From positions 249,893 through 313,892 of the forward strand of contig NZ_QSNT01000003.1 in assembly GCF_009498525.1 (NCBI RefSeq): a DNA stretch of 64,000 nt, given 5' to 3'. A program made the translations under genes and the position numbers. This document shows, piece after piece, positions 27,429 through 38,115 of the stretch. Below the pieces are notes generated by a model. That model did not search any database and was not told the origin of the DNA. It saw only the letters and a program-made list of their open reading frames with translations. How positions within the stretch are numbered: position 1 is the first letter of the stretch; every line of letters begins with the position of its first letter. Origin of the DNA: Rhizobium sp. ICMP 5592. GTDB taxonomy: Bacteria > Pseudomonadota > Alphaproteobacteria > Rhizobiales > Rhizobiaceae.

Positions 27429-28592
27429 ATGACAGATAGTTTCAACGACAATGACGCTTTCGCCGCGGCCGGCCTGCGACTGACGGTCGATCTGGACGCC
27501 CTTGTCGAGAACTGGCGCGACATGGCGCACCGCTCCGGACGCGCCCGCGCCTCCGCCGTCGTCAAGGCGGACGCCTATGGGCTCGGGATCGAGGATGTCG
27601 GCGAGGCGCTCTATCTGGCCGGCGTCCGCGATTTCTTCGTCGCGACCGCCGACGAGGGCGCGACCTTGCGGCTCTACGCGCCCGATGCCCGCATCTTCGT
27701 ACTCTGCGGCATCTGGCCGGGCATGGAACCGGTCTTCTTCGAAAACGACCTCGTGCCGGTCATCGCCTCGGAAGAGCAGCTGACCTTCTGGATGTCGGTT
27801 CTCTCGGATTATGGCGACTATCCTTGCGCGCTGCAGGTCGACACCGGCTTCAACCGCCTCGGCCTGCCGATGGAGGACGCGCTGGCGCTCGCCGACGACG
27901 TCTCCCGCCCGGCAAGCTTTGCGCCGGTGCTGGTGATGAGCCATCTCGCCTGCGGCGATGATCCCGCCAACCCGATGAACCGGCAGCAGCTGGAGGCCTT
28001 CCGCAAGGTGAGCGCCGCCTTCGAAGGCATCGAGGCGAGCCTTGCCAATTCCGCCGGCATCTTCCTCGGCCCGGAATATCATTTCGACCTTACCCGTCCC
28101 GGCATCGCCATCTATGGCGGCGAAGCGGTTCCCGGCATCGCCAATCCGATGCGGCCGGTCGCGACCGCCGAAGCACGGATCATCCAGACCCGCTTCGTGA
28201 AATCAGGAGAGACCGTGAGTTACGGACGGGCGATGCAGTTGACACGCGACAGCCGGCTGGCGATCGTTTCCGCCGGCTATGCGGACGGCTATATGCGCAG
28301 CCAGTCGAGCGGCGGCGTGCCGCTGCGCCAGACCGACGTGCCCGGCGGTTACGGCTTCATCGCCGGCCACAAGGTTCCTGTCGCCGGCCGCATCACCATG
28401 GACCTCACCATCTTCGACATCACCGATCTGCCGGACAATCTCGTTCGCGCCGGCGACTATATCGAACTCTTCGGCAGCAACATTCCTGTCGACGATGCGG
28501 CCCGCGCGGCTGGTACGATCGGCTATGAAATGCTGACCAGCCTGGGGCTCCGGCACGAGCGGCGGTATGTTTCGGAAGAGATTGAGGAATAG
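27429..28592 (+). CDS. alr: Alanine racemase
   Basis: Alr makes D-alanine for peptidoglycan using PLP. The 387-aa protein has the PLP lysine K46 in AVVKADAYGLG, the catalytic tyrosine region SAGYADGYMR, and LQVDTGFNRLG, MSHLACGDDPANPMNRQQ, ANSAGIFLG and RPGIAIYGG. It is in the usual range for biosynthetic Alr. A hairpin separates it from dnaB. Its stop is only 6 nt from the stop of the convergent LysE gene, with no terminator between. Confidence 0.96.
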   Translation: MTDSFNDNDAFAAAGLRLTVDLDALVENWRDMAHRSGRARASAVVKADAYGLGIEDVGEALYLAGVRDFFVATADEGATLRLYAPDARIFVLCGIWPGMEPVFFENDLVPVIASEEQLTFWMSVLSDYGDYPCALQVDTGFNRLGLPMEDALALADDVSRPASFAPVLVMSHLACGDDPANPMNRQQLEAFRKVSAAFEGIEASLANSAGIFLGPEYHFDLTRPGIAIYGGEAVPGIANPMRPVATAEARIIQTRFVKSGETVSYGRAMQLTRDSRLAIVSAGYADGYMRSQSSGGVPLRQTDVPGGYGFIAGHKVPVAGRITMDLTIFDITDLPDNLVRAGDYIELFGSNIPVDDAARAAGTIGYEMLTSLGLRHERRYVSEEIEE

Positions 28593-28598
28593 CCAGCC

Positions 28599-29234
28599 TC
28601 AGCGCGTGCTGATCGCCAGGCGGACACCGAGAGCCACGAACAGCGCTCCAAGCCCGCGATCCAGCCACAAGCCGACGCTTCTATTGCGCCGCAGCGCCGC
28701 GCTGAGACGGCCGCCGAGGATGATAAGCGGTGGCTCGATGAAGGCGGCAACCACGATGATAAGACTGCCATGCAGCAGGAGCTGCGCCCAGACCGGACCG
28801 GCGCCTTCAACGACGAATTGCGGCAGGAAGGCGAGGAAGAAGATCGCGACTTTCGGGTTGAGCAATGACACGAAAATACCTTGCCGATAGATCCGGCTCC
28901 ACGGAAACGTCTTGCCCGTCTCCTTGATCCAGGCGCCATCGCCCTTCGAGCGCAGCGCCTGAATGCCGAGCCAGATGAGATAGGCGGCCCCCACCCATTT
29001 TACCGTCGAGAAGGCGACCGCGGAGGCGGCCAGGATTGCCGACAGCCCGGCGGCGGCCATCAGCACATGCAGACACGCGCCACTCCATATGCCAAACAGG
29101 GCCGCGAAACCGGACCGCTGACCGCTTCTGATCGTATGACCGAGAATGAAGGCGATATCCGGCCCCGGCGACAAATTCAGAAGTGTCGCTGCGGATAGAA
29201 ACGCGATCCAGTGAGCCAGCGAATAGTCGAACAT
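28599..29234 (-). CDS. LysE/RhtB family amino-acid exporter
   Basis: A 211-aa inner-membrane exporter with about six membrane segments. The N-terminus WIAFLSAATLLNLSPGPDIAFILGHTIRSGQRSGFAALFGIWSG is diagnostic of LysE/RhtB, as is the cytoplasmic loop ALRSKGD...FPWSRIYRQGIFVSLLNPKVAIFFLAFLPQFV. Members export lysine, homoserine, threonine or related compounds; the substrate here cannot be told. It is divergent from radA. Confidence 0.93.
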   Translation of the reverse strand: MFDYSLAHWIAFLSAATLLNLSPGPDIAFILGHTIRSGQRSGFAALFGIWSGACLHVLMAAAGLSAILAASAVAFSTVKWVGAAYLIWLGIQALRSKGDGAWIKETGKTFPWSRIYRQGIFVSLLNPKVAIFFLAFLPQFVVEGAGPVWAQLLLHGSLIIVVAAFIEPPLIILGGRLSAALRRNRSVGLWLDRGLGALFVALGVRLAISTR

Positions 29235-29388
29235 CGGTCATCATCCATCAAAAAGCTGGCATAAGCCTGACACGATGGCCGCTGATACGAAAATCATTAG
29301 TTTTGATAGGCCGAGAAAGACATTATCTGACAGCCGATCGCGATTCGCTTTGAAGAGCGAAGCATTCGAACATTGAGAACAGCATCCG

Positions 29389-30792
29389 ATGGCAAAAGCC
29401 CGTACACAATTCATCTGCCAGAACTGCGGCACGATCCACAATCGCTGGGCAGGTAAATGCGACGGCTGCGGCGAGTGGAACACCATCGTCGAGGAAGACC
29501 CGATGGGCGGCATCGGCGGCGGTCCCGCCAAAGTGCCGAAGAAGGGCCGAGCGGTGACGTTGACGGCGTTGTCCGGCGAAATCGAGGAAGCGCCGCGTAT
29601 CTATACCGGCATCTCCGAGCTTGACCGGGCGACGGGCGGCGGTTTCGTACGCGGTTCGGCCGTGCTGGTCGGCGGTGATCCCGGCATCGGCAAGTCGACA
29701 CTGCTGATGCAGGCGGCGGCGGCCCTTGCCCGGCGCGGGCACAAGATCGTCTATGTCTCTGGGGAAGAGGCCGTGGCGCAGGTTCGCCTTCGCGCGCAGC
29801 GGCTGCATGCCGCCGATACCGATGTGATGCTCGCCGCCGAAACCAATGTCGAGGATATCCTGGCGACGCTCGCCGAGGGCAAGCGGCCGGATCTTGTCAT
29901 CATCGATTCCATCCAGACGCTGTGGAGCGAGCTTGCCGAATCCGCGCCCGGCACGGTGACGCAGGTGCGTACCGGCGTGCAGGCGATGATCCGCTTTGCT
30001 AAGCAGACGGGCGCCGCGATGGTGCTGGTCGGCCACGTCACCAAGGACGGCCAGATCGCCGGCCCGCGCGTCGTCGAGCACATGGTCGACGCTGTTCTCT
30101 ATTTCGAAGGCGATCGCGGCCATCACTACCGCATCCTGCGCACGGTGAAGAATCGCTTCGGTCCGACCGACGAGATCGGCGTCTTCGAAATGTCCGACAT
30201 GGGCCTGCGCGAAGTGGCTAATCCGTCTGAACTTTTCCTCGGCGAGCGCAATTCCAAATCGCCCGGTGCTGCCGTCTTTGCCGGCATGGAAGGCACGCGG
30301 CCGATATTGGTCGAAGTGCAGGCGCTGGTCGCCCCGACATCGCTCGGAACGCCCAGACGCGCCGTCGTCGGCTGGGATTCGGCGCGCCTATCGATGATTC
30401 TCGCGGTTCTCGAGGCGCATTGCGGCGTCAGGCTCGGCCAACACGATGTCTATCTCAATATTGCCGGCGGTTATCGCATTTCTGAGCCGGCTGCCGACCT
30501 TGCCGTCGCTTCTGCACTGGTTTCGTCCCTGGCCGGTATTGCCCTTCCCGCCGATTGCGTCTATTTCGGCGAAGTCAGCCTGTCGGGCGCCGTCCGGCCG
30601 GTTGCGCACACCGGCCAGCGCCTCAAGGAAGCCGAGAAGCTGGGATTTTCTGCGGCGCTTCTCCCGACTGCCTCCGCCGACCTGCCGAAAGGCAATGGCG
30701 GACGCTGGAGCGAGATAGACAGCCTGCCGGATCTGGTGGCGCGTATTGCCGGGTCGAAGGGCGCGCTGAAGCGTGCGGAAGACGAAGACTGA
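29389..30792 (+). CDS. radA: DNA repair protein RadA
   Basis: RadA is a RecA-related helicase that promotes branch migration in recombination. The 467-aa protein has a C4 zinc finger (C10, C13, C24, C27), Walker A GGDPGIGKST and Walker B DLVIIDSIQT. It also has the RadA signature KNRFGPTDEIGVFEM and a C-terminal Lon-protease-like domain (YLNIAGGYRISEPAADLAVASALVSS). Length and order are typical. cvpA follows after about 90 nt. Confidence 0.97.
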   Translation: MAKARTQFICQNCGTIHNRWAGKCDGCGEWNTIVEEDPMGGIGGGPAKVPKKGRAVTLTALSGEIEEAPRIYTGISELDRATGGGFVRGSAVLVGGDPGIGKSTLLMQAAAALARRGHKIVYVSGEEAVAQVRLRAQRLHAADTDVMLAAETNVEDILATLAEGKRPDLVIIDSIQTLWSELAESAPGTVTQVRTGVQAMIRFAKQTGAAMVLVGHVTKDGQIAGPRVVEHMVDAVLYFEGDRGHHYRILRTVKNRFGPTDEIGVFEMSDMGLREVANPSELFLGERNSKSPGAAVFAGMEGTRPILVEVQALVAPTSLGTPRRAVVGWDSARLSMILAVLEAHCGVRLGQHDVYLNIAGGYRISEPAADLAVASALVSSLAGIALPADCVYFGEVSLSGAVRPVAHTGQRLKEAEKLGFSAALLPTASADLPKGNGGRWSEIDSLPDLVARIAGSKGALKRAEDED

Positions 30793-30885
30793 GCCTTACT
30801 TCAGCCGTTCTTGACGGCAAGAGAGGCGCATAGTGAAGCCGATGGCAGCCATGCTTGGCATGGCAAGTCTTGGAGTGGATTATAC

Positions 30886-31497
30886 ATGCCCATTACGATT
30901 TTCGACGGTATTGTTATCGGCGTCATCCTGTTCTCCGCCGTTCTGGCCATGGTGCGCGGATTTTCCCGCGAAATCCTCTCGATCGTCAGTTGGGGCGGCT
31001 CGGCCGTCGCCGCCTACTATCTCTATTCGCTGCTCGTACCCTATGCGCTGCGCTATACGGCCGACACGCGCATCGCGACGATCGCCTCCGCAGCCGTCAT
31101 CTTCCTCATCGCGCTGATCATCATTTCCTTCATCACCATCAGGATCGCCGACTTCATCATCGACAGCCGCATCGGCGCGCTGGATCGCACCCTCGGCTTT
31201 CTGTTCGGCGCCGCCCGAGGCCTGTTGTTGATGGTCGTCGTCGTGGCCTTCTGGAACTGGCTGGTCGCGCCGCCGGCCCGTCCTGATTGGGTCAACAACG
31301 CAAAATCGAAGCCTTTCCTCGATTCGATGGTCGAAAAGCTGAAGTCCGCGCTGCCTGAGAACGTCCAGGCAATGCTTCCGGCAGAGATCATCAACAAGAT
31401 CGCGCCGAACCAGCAGCAGTCGCAGCCGCAGGATAGTGGCGCAACGAACGATACGGCGCCGTCCGACGATGCGCCTGCGCCGCAAACGAATAACTAA
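30886..31497 (+). CDS. cvpA: CvpA family membrane protein
   Basis: A 203-aa protein with four hydrophobic segments (ITIFDGIVIGVILFSAVLAMV, SWGGSAVAAYYLYSLLV, IATIASAAVIFLIALIIISFITI, ALDRTLGFLFGAARGLLLMVVVVAFWNWL) and a Gln/Asp-rich soluble tail. CvpA is linked to envelope homeostasis and, in E. coli, to colicin V production; it lies next to purF there as here. I chose ATG 30886 with GGAG upstream, because an upstream frame from 30811 overlaps radA flank sequence with no family match. Confidence 0.93.
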   Translation: MPITIFDGIVIGVILFSAVLAMVRGFSREILSIVSWGGSAVAAYYLYSLLVPYALRYTADTRIATIASAAVIFLIALIIISFITIRIADFIIDSRIGALDRTLGFLFGAARGLLLMVVVVAFWNWLVAPPARPDWVNNAKSKPFLDSMVEKLKSALPENVQAMLPAEIINKIAPNQQQSQPQDSGATNDTAPSDDAPAPQTNN

Positions 31498-31561
31498 CAG
31501 TGCGTTTACAGGCTTGACCCGCCGGGCGATAATCGCCATGTGAACGCCATGAAAACCGAAG

Positions 31562-31594
31562 ATCCGGCCCGATAATCTTTCCGGCCGGATTTTC
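31562..31594 (+). terminator. Terminator after cvpA
   Basis: ATCCGGCC (31562-31569) pairs with GGCCGGAT (31583-31590) around a 13-nt loop, followed by TTTTC. A moderate intrinsic terminator between cvpA and purF. Confidence 0.65.
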
Positions 31595-31662
31595 AGCTAT
31601 TTTTGCATTCAGTAGCGATGCCGCCCCGACCCACCCATGTTGAGAGCAAAGGTCCTGCAGCC

Positions 31663-33147
31663 ATGACCCATTCCCTTTCCATCGAGGATGACATCGACGG
31701 CGATACGCTGCATGAAGAGTGCGGCGTATTCGGCATTCTCGGCCACCCCGATGCGGCGACGCTGACGGCGCTCGGCCTGCATGCCCTGCAACATCGCGGC
31801 CAGGAAGCGGCCGGCATCGTCTCCTTCGACGGCCAGCGCTTTCACTCAGAACGGCGCATGGGCCTCGTCGGCGATCATTACACCGATCCCGCCACGCTTG
31901 CCCGCCTGCCCGGTGACCGGTCGATGGGCCATGTGCGCTACTCGACGACGGGCGAAACCATCCTGCGCAACGTGCAGCCGCTGTTCGCCGAACTGGAAGT
32001 CGGCGGTATCGCCATTGCTCACAACGGTAATTTCACCAACGGCCTGACCATGCGCCGGCAGCTGATCGCCGACGGCGCGATCTTTCAGGCTACGTCGGAC
32101 ACCGAAGTCGTCCTCCATCTCATCGCCCGCTCCAAGCAGGCCTCCTCCTCCGACCGCTTCATCGATGCGATCCGCCAGATGGAAGGCGGCTATTCAATGC
32201 TCGCCATGACGCGCACGAAATTGATCGCGGCGCGCGACCCGATCGGCATCCGGCCTTTGGTCATGGGCGAACTCGACGGCAAGCCGATCTTCTGTTCGGA
32301 AACCTGCGCACTCGACATCATCGGCGCCAAATACGTCCGCGACATCGAAAACGGTGAAGTCGTTATCTGTGAGATCCAGCCGGACGGCTCGATCACCATC
32401 GATGCCCGCAAGCCGGAAGTCTCCAAGCCCGAGCGGCTCTGCCTGTTCGAATATGTCTATTTCGCCCGTCCCGATTCCGTGGTCGGCGGGCGTAACGTCT
32501 ATGTCACTCGTAAGAACATGGGCATCAATCTTGCCAAGGAAGCCCCCATCGAGGCTGATGTCGTCGTACCGGTTCCGGATGGCGGCACCCCGGCGGCCAT
32601 CGGTTATGCGCAGGAAAGCGGCATCCCCTTCGAGCTCGGCATCATCCGTAACCATTATGTCGGCCGTACCTTCATCGAGCCGACGCAGCAGATCCGTGCT
32701 TTCGGCGTCAAGCTCAAGCATTCCGCCAACCGCGCCATCATCGAAGGCAAGCGCGTCATTCTGGTGGATGATTCCATCGTGCGTGGCACCACCTCGGTCA
32801 AGATCGTGCAGATGATCCGCGATGCCGGCGCTCGCGAAGTGCATGTCCGCGTCGCCAGCCCGATGATCTTCCATCCGGATTTCTACGGCATCGACACGCC
32901 GGACGCTGAAAAGCTGCTCGCCAATCAGTATAACAGCCTCAAGGCGATGGGCGATTTCATCGGCGCCGACTCGCTGGCGTTTCTGTCGATCGACGGCCTC
33001 TACCGCGCCGTCGGCGGCGCGCCGCGCGACAACGCGCAGCCGCAGTTCACCGACCACTATTTCACCGGCGACTATCCGACCCGCCTGCTCGACCGGGACA
33101 GCACCAGCAATGTGCGCAAGCTTTCCATGCTTGCCAGCAACGGCTGA
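31663..33147 (+). CDS. purF: Amidophosphoribosyltransferase
   Basis: PurF catalyses the first step of purine synthesis, PRPP plus glutamine to phosphoribosylamine. The 494-aa protein has a short propeptide ending HEE before the nucleophile C20 ([33 protein letters not shown]), the glutaminase domain ([25 protein letters not shown]), and the PRPP site [15 protein letters not shown] chose ATG 31663; the frame extends 20 codons upstream but those residues are not family-like. A hairpin follows. Confidence 0.97.
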   Translation: MTHSLSIEDDIDGDTLHEECGVFGILGHPDAATLTALGLHALQHRGQEAAGIVSFDGQRFHSERRMGLVGDHYTDPATLARLPGDRSMGHVRYSTTGETILRNVQPLFAELEVGGIAIAHNGNFTNGLTMRRQLIADGAIFQATSDTEVVLHLIARSKQASSSDRFIDAIRQMEGGYSMLAMTRTKLIAARDPIGIRPLVMGELDGKPIFCSETCALDIIGAKYVRDIENGEVVICEIQPDGSITIDARKPEVSKPERLCLFEYVYFARPDSVVGGRNVYVTRKNMGINLAKEAPIEADVVVPVPDGGTPAAIGYAQESGIPFELGIIRNHYVGRTFIEPTQQIRAFGVKLKHSANRAIIEGKRVILVDDSIVRGTTSVKIVQMIRDAGAREVHVRVASPMIFHPDFYGIDTPDAEKLLANQYNSLKAMGDFIGADSLAFLSIDGLYRAVGGAPRDNAQPQFTDHYFTGDYPTRLLDRDSTSNVRKLSMLASNG

Positions 33148-33148
33148 T

Positions 33149-33172
33149 AAGGGGCGTTTTTTCGCCCCTTTC
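33149..33172 (+). terminator. Hairpin after purF
   Basis: AAGGGGCG (33149-33156) pairs with CGCCCCTT (33163-33170) around a T6 loop, starting 2 nt past the purF stop. The T tract is in the loop rather than after the stem, so termination efficiency is uncertain. Confidence 0.6.
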
Positions 33173-33201
33173 CTTCCCCAGAGCATTCGGATCCAGGCAG
33201 C

Positions 33202-33942
33202 ATGAGCATCAATCTCAAGGACAAGATCGCCCTCGTTACAGGCGCATCGCGCGGTATCGGCTATTTCACCGCATTGGAACTCGCCAAGGCCGGCGCGCAT
33301 GTGATTGCCTGTGCCCGCACGGTGGGCGGCCTTGAAGAACTCGACGACGCCATCAAGGCCGTCGGCGGGTCCGCGACGCTCGTACCTTTCGATCTCGCCG
33401 ACATGAATGCGATCGATGCGCTCGGCGCATCGATCTTCGAGCGCTGGGGCAAGCTCGATATCCTTGTTGCCAATGCCGGCGTGCTCGGCGTCATCTCGCC
33501 GATCGGCCATATCGAGGCCAAGGTGTTCGAAAAGGTGATGACCATCAACGTCACCGCGACCTGGCGGCTGATCCGCTCGGTCGAGCCGCTGCTAATGCGT
33601 TCCGACGCTGGCCGCGCCATCATCCTGTCGTCGGCAGCGGCCCATCGCTGCAGGCCCTTCTGGGGCGCCTACTCCGCGTCCAAGGCCGCCGTCGAGGCGC
33701 TCGCCCGCACATGGGCCGGAGAAACCCAAAGCACCACGCTGCGCATCACTAGCGTCGACCCCGGCGCCACCCGCACCGCCATGCGCGCTCAGGCCATGCC
33801 CGGTGAGGATCCGGACACGCTGCCGCATCCCCGCGACGTGGCCCAGGCCATCCTGCCGCTCGCCGGCCCGGATGTGACGGAAACCGGCAAGCTCTTCGTC
33901 GTGCGCGAGAACAAGCTCGTCGATTATCGGATGCCGGAATAA
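33202..33942 (+). CDS. Short-chain dehydrogenase/reductase
   Basis: A 246-aa SDR oxidoreductase with the cofactor motif TGASRGIGYFTALEL (residues ~13-27), LVANAG, and the catalytic triad as SSAAAH...AYSASKAAVEAL. NADPH versus NADP preference and substrate cannot be told. It sits 54 nt after purF in the same direction; orthologs commonly follow purF in rhizobia (recollection, not checked). Confidence 0.92.
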   Translation: MSINLKDKIALVTGASRGIGYFTALELAKAGAHVIACARTVGGLEELDDAIKAVGGSATLVPFDLADMNAIDALGASIFERWGKLDILVANAGVLGVISPIGHIEAKVFEKVMTINVTATWRLIRSVEPLLMRSDAGRAIILSSAAAHRCRPFWGAYSASKAAVEALARTWAGETQSTTLRITSVDPGATRTAMRAQAMPGEDPDTLPHPRDVAQAILPLAGPDVTETGKLFVVRENKLVDYRMPE

Positions 33943-34154
33943 TCGCTCTCTAGGTCCCTATCCTAGCTCTTGACCAATCACTGTAGTCGAGCGATAAAGC
34001 CTGCCATGAAAACGGTTATCTGCATTATCTGCCGGAAAATTATTCGCTAGCGCTTCGCTGGCTTGGCCGTTTTCGTCTCCCAAAATCCAAGATGACAAAC
34101 GCCCCGGCCTGCCGGTGACGATATTTTTCGGATTTATGCCTTTGGGAGAATGAA

Positions 34155-35546
34155 ATGGGTACCGAGCCACAACTGAAGCTGTACAACACGCTGACGCGCG
34201 AAAAGGTCGACTTCCAGCCGATCGATCGCGAGAACGTGCGCCTGTATGTCTGCGGCCCGACCGTCTATGATTTCGCCCATATCGGCAATGCGCGCCCCGC
34301 CATCGTCTTCGATGTGCTCTTCCGGCTGCTCAGGCAGGTCTATGGCGAAAGCCACGTTACCTATGCGCGCAACATCACCGATGTCGACGACAAGATCAAC
34401 GCGCGGGCGCTGCGCGATCATCCCGGCCTGCCGCTGAACGATGCGATCCGCCTGGTCACCGAGAAGACCGAGACTCAGTATTATCAGGATACGACCGCGC
34501 TCGGCTGCCTGGAGCCGACGGTGCAGCCGCGGGCGACGGACAATATCGCTGAGATGATCGAGATCATCGAGAAACTGATCGCCAGGGGCCATGCCTATCA
34601 GGCGGCCGGCGAAGTGCTGTTCGACACAAAATCCATGGCCGATTACGGCCAGCTCTCGAAGCGCAATCTCGATGAGCAGCAGGCCGGCGCCCGCATTGCC
34701 GTCGACGCTCATAAGAAGAGCCCTGGCGACTTCGTTCTCTGGAAGCTGTCCGCCTACAACGAACCGGGCTGGGAAAGCCCCTGGGGTCGCGGCCGTCCCG
34801 GCTGGCATATCGAATGCTCGGCCATGAGCGGCCGCTATCTCGGAGATGTCTTCGACATTCATGGCGGCGGGCTGGACCTGATCTTCCCGCACCATGAAAA
34901 CGAAATCGCCCAGTCGCGTTGCGCCCATGGCACGGACGTGATGGCGAATGTCTGGATGCACAACGGCTTCCTGCAGGTCGAAGGCCGCAAAATGTCGAAA
35001 TCCGAAGGCAACTTCGTCACCATCTACGAACTGCTGCAGACCGAGAAACTCGGCGGCCGGACCTGGCCGGGCGCCGTGCTGCGCCTTGCCATGCTGATGA
35101 CGCATTATCGCGAGCCAATCGACTTCTCGGTGAAGCGGCTGGAGGAAGCAGAGCGGCTGATTGCCAAGTGGCCGGCTGCCGATGCTGGTGATGCTGCACC
35201 AGACGCAGCCGTGCTGGCCGCCCTTGCCGACGACCTCAACACCGTCGTCGCCATCCAGGCGCTGCATGCCCTGGCGCAAGCCGCCAATGCCGATGCCAGC
35301 ATCTTGCCTGTGTTTGCCGCAAGCGCGGCGCTTCTTGGCCTGCTGCCCGAAAAGGTCGAGATGGATGATGCCGTCGTCGCGGAGATCGATGCACGAGTGC
35401 AGGCGCGGCTGGAATTGCTGAAGGCGAAGAACTTTGCCGAGGCGGACAAGGTCCGTGACGCGCTTCTAGCGGAAGGCATTCAGCTGAAGGACGGCAAGGA
35501 CGCGGCGACGGGCGAGCGTATCACGACATGGGAGGTGAAGCGGTGA
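34155..35546 (+). CDS. cysS: Cysteinyl-tRNA synthetase
   Basis: CysS charges tRNA-Cys. The 463-aa class I synthetase has the HIGH-type motif AHIGNARP, the zinc site with C in [11 protein letters not shown] and [10 protein letters not shown] in [11 protein letters not shown], and KMSKS as [21 protein letters not shown] precedes the ATG. The 212-nt region before it (33943-34154) shows nothing else I can support. An inverted-repeat element begins 10 nt past its stop. Confidence 0.97.
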   Translation: MGTEPQLKLYNTLTREKVDFQPIDRENVRLYVCGPTVYDFAHIGNARPAIVFDVLFRLLRQVYGESHVTYARNITDVDDKINARALRDHPGLPLNDAIRLVTEKTETQYYQDTTALGCLEPTVQPRATDNIAEMIEIIEKLIARGHAYQAAGEVLFDTKSMADYGQLSKRNLDEQQAGARIAVDAHKKSPGDFVLWKLSAYNEPGWESPWGRGRPGWHIECSAMSGRYLGDVFDIHGGGLDLIFPHHENEIAQSRCAHGTDVMANVWMHNGFLQVEGRKMSKSEGNFVTIYELLQTEKLGGRTWPGAVLRLAMLMTHYREPIDFSVKRLEEAERLIAKWPAADAGDAAPDAAVLAALADDLNTVVAIQALHALAQAANADASILPVFAASAALLGLLPEKVEMDDAVVAEIDARVQARLELLKAKNFAEADKVRDALLAEGIQLKDGKDAATGERITTWEVKR

Positions 35547-35555
35547 GTGTGGATA

Positions 35556-35754
35556 CCCCCCTCTGTCACTTCGTGACATCTCCCCCACAAGGGGGGAGAT
35601 TGGGGGTGGCTGCCGGTCGTTCAGACACAAACCCAACTCCTCTTGCAGTAGAAAGATGCTTCCGTATCCTTTCGAAAGAAGATGGGAAGCGAAGCGTTCG
35701 CCGCAAACGATCTCCCCCCTTGTGGGGGAGATGTCACGAAGTGACAGAGGGGGG
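35556..35754. repeat. Element with perfect 45-bp terminal inverted repeats
   Basis: The two arms (35556-35600 and 35710-35754) are exact reverse complements over 45 bp and enclose 109 nt. Each arm is itself made of two small hairpins: TGTCAC-TTC-GTGACA, and ATCTCCCCC-ACAA-GGGGGAGAT with one bulged G. The arms resemble a dispersed palindromic repeat I recall from Rhizobium-Agrobacterium-Brucella genomes. Two facing copies with a spacer look like a MITE or paired REP element. No gene is within the spacer. The right arm ends 4 nt before the likely start of the DUF559 gene. Confidence 0.85.
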
Positions 35755-35758
35755 TCTC

Positions 35759-36127
35759 TTGCCACATACTCCGGTCCCGCCGAAGCTCCGCAGACATGCC
35801 CGCGCTATGCGCAAGATGATGACGGACGCAGAACTGCGTCTCTGGAATGAACTGCGCGCGCATCGCCTCATGGGCCTCGGCTTTCGCCGCCAACTGCCCA
35901 TCGCCGGTTACATCGTTGATTTTGCCTGCCCTGCCGAGAAGCTCATTGTAGAAGTCGACGGGTCTCAGCACGCAAATAATCGCGATCAAATCTATGATCA
36001 GGTTCGCACCCGCCGTCTCGAAGCGGACGGCTGGACCGTTCTCAGATTCTGGAACGATGATGTCCTGAAGGATATCGACAATGTCTGCATGCATATCCTC
36101 ATCGTCGCGGGGAAGGATAAGACATGA
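35759..36127 (+). CDS. DUF559 domain protein (small endonuclease-like)
   Basis: A 122-aa DUF559 protein, a family with a restriction-endonuclease-like fold related to very-short-patch (Vsr) endonucleases. Visible family segments are RAMRKMMTDAELRLWNELRAHRLMGLGFRRQLPIAGYIVDFACPAEKLIVEVDGSQH and LEADGWTVLRFWNDDVLKDIDNV. The D/E-x-D/E-G-QH cluster is the putative metal site. The start is uncertain: TTG 35759 has a G6 Shine-Dalgarno supplied by the inverted-repeat arm and gives the full N-terminus; ATG 35807 gives a 106-aa form. A longer frame back to 35528 only reads through the repeat. Function is unknown. It overlaps the next gene by four bases. Confidence 0.82.
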   Translation: MPHTPVPPKLRRHARAMRKMMTDAELRLWNELRAHRLMGLGFRRQLPIAGYIVDFACPAEKLIVEVDGSQHANNRDQIYDQVRTRRLEADGWTVLRFWNDDVLKDIDNVCMHILIVAGKDKT

Positions 36128-36604
36128 CTGTCTCGACTCACACGGGTGGATGCCAATGCGGCGCGGTTCGCTATCGAACTGCCGGTGCCCTAGGCTATCC
36201 GCATCTCTGCCATTGCCGCATGTGCCAGAAAGCCTCCGGCAACTATGCCCTGCCGCTGGGCAGCGCCAAGCTTGTGGATTTCGAACTGACGCGCGGCGAG
36301 CCCTCGTGGTTTCATTCGTCCGACCTCGTGCGCCGCGGCTTTTGCGGCATCTGCGGCACGCCGTTGTTCTATGATATTCCCGGTGCGGACTCCATCAATG
36401 TGACGCTCGGCTCGCTGGATGAGCCGATGGCGGTCAAGCCCGTCGCGCAATCGAACCTCGGGGCAAAAATGCCGTGGTTTCATGCGCTGGATGGGCTGCC
36501 GGTGGAACCGGATGGCGACGAGGCCGAGCGCACCGAGGCGATCCGCGCGTCCAACCATCAGCACCCCGATCACGATACCCAAACCTGGCCACAGGAGAAG
36601 AGCC

Positions 36605-36612
<8 letters not shown>
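36124..36612 (+). CDS. GFA family protein, copy 1
   Basis: A 162-aa member of the glutathione-dependent formaldehyde-activating (GFA) fold. The zinc cysteines are at C10, C12, C29, C31, C34, C74 and C77 ([29 protein letters not shown]). Many GFA proteins are not known to act on formaldehyde, so the substrate is open. It overlaps the DUF559 gene (ATGA) and the next GFA gene by 8 nt. Confidence 0.9.
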
Positions 36613-38037
<1,425 letters not shown>

Positions 38038-38048
38038 CACGGAAAGAC

Positions 38049-38072
38049 CCTCTCCCCGTTAACGGGGAGAGG
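38049..38072. repeat. 24-bp perfect palindrome between pip and cimA
   Basis: CCTCTCCCC-GTTAAC-GGGGAGAGG is perfectly self-complementary and starts 12 nt past the pip stop. It has the look of a short rhizobial REP unit and may also end or stabilise the pip mRNA. No T-run follows. Confidence 0.7.
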
Positions 38073-38115
38073 AAGCGACTGAGCAAGAAGAAACCGGCTC
38101 GCCGGAGGAAACAGT

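Noticed and set aside
32194..33510. 438-codon minus-strand frame across purF and the SDR gene
   Set aside because: It spans two unrelated plus-strand genes and has only antisense character.
35528..35758. N-terminal extension of the DUF559 gene back to 35528
   Set aside because: The extra residues merely translate the inverted-repeat element and its spacer and do not resemble the family.
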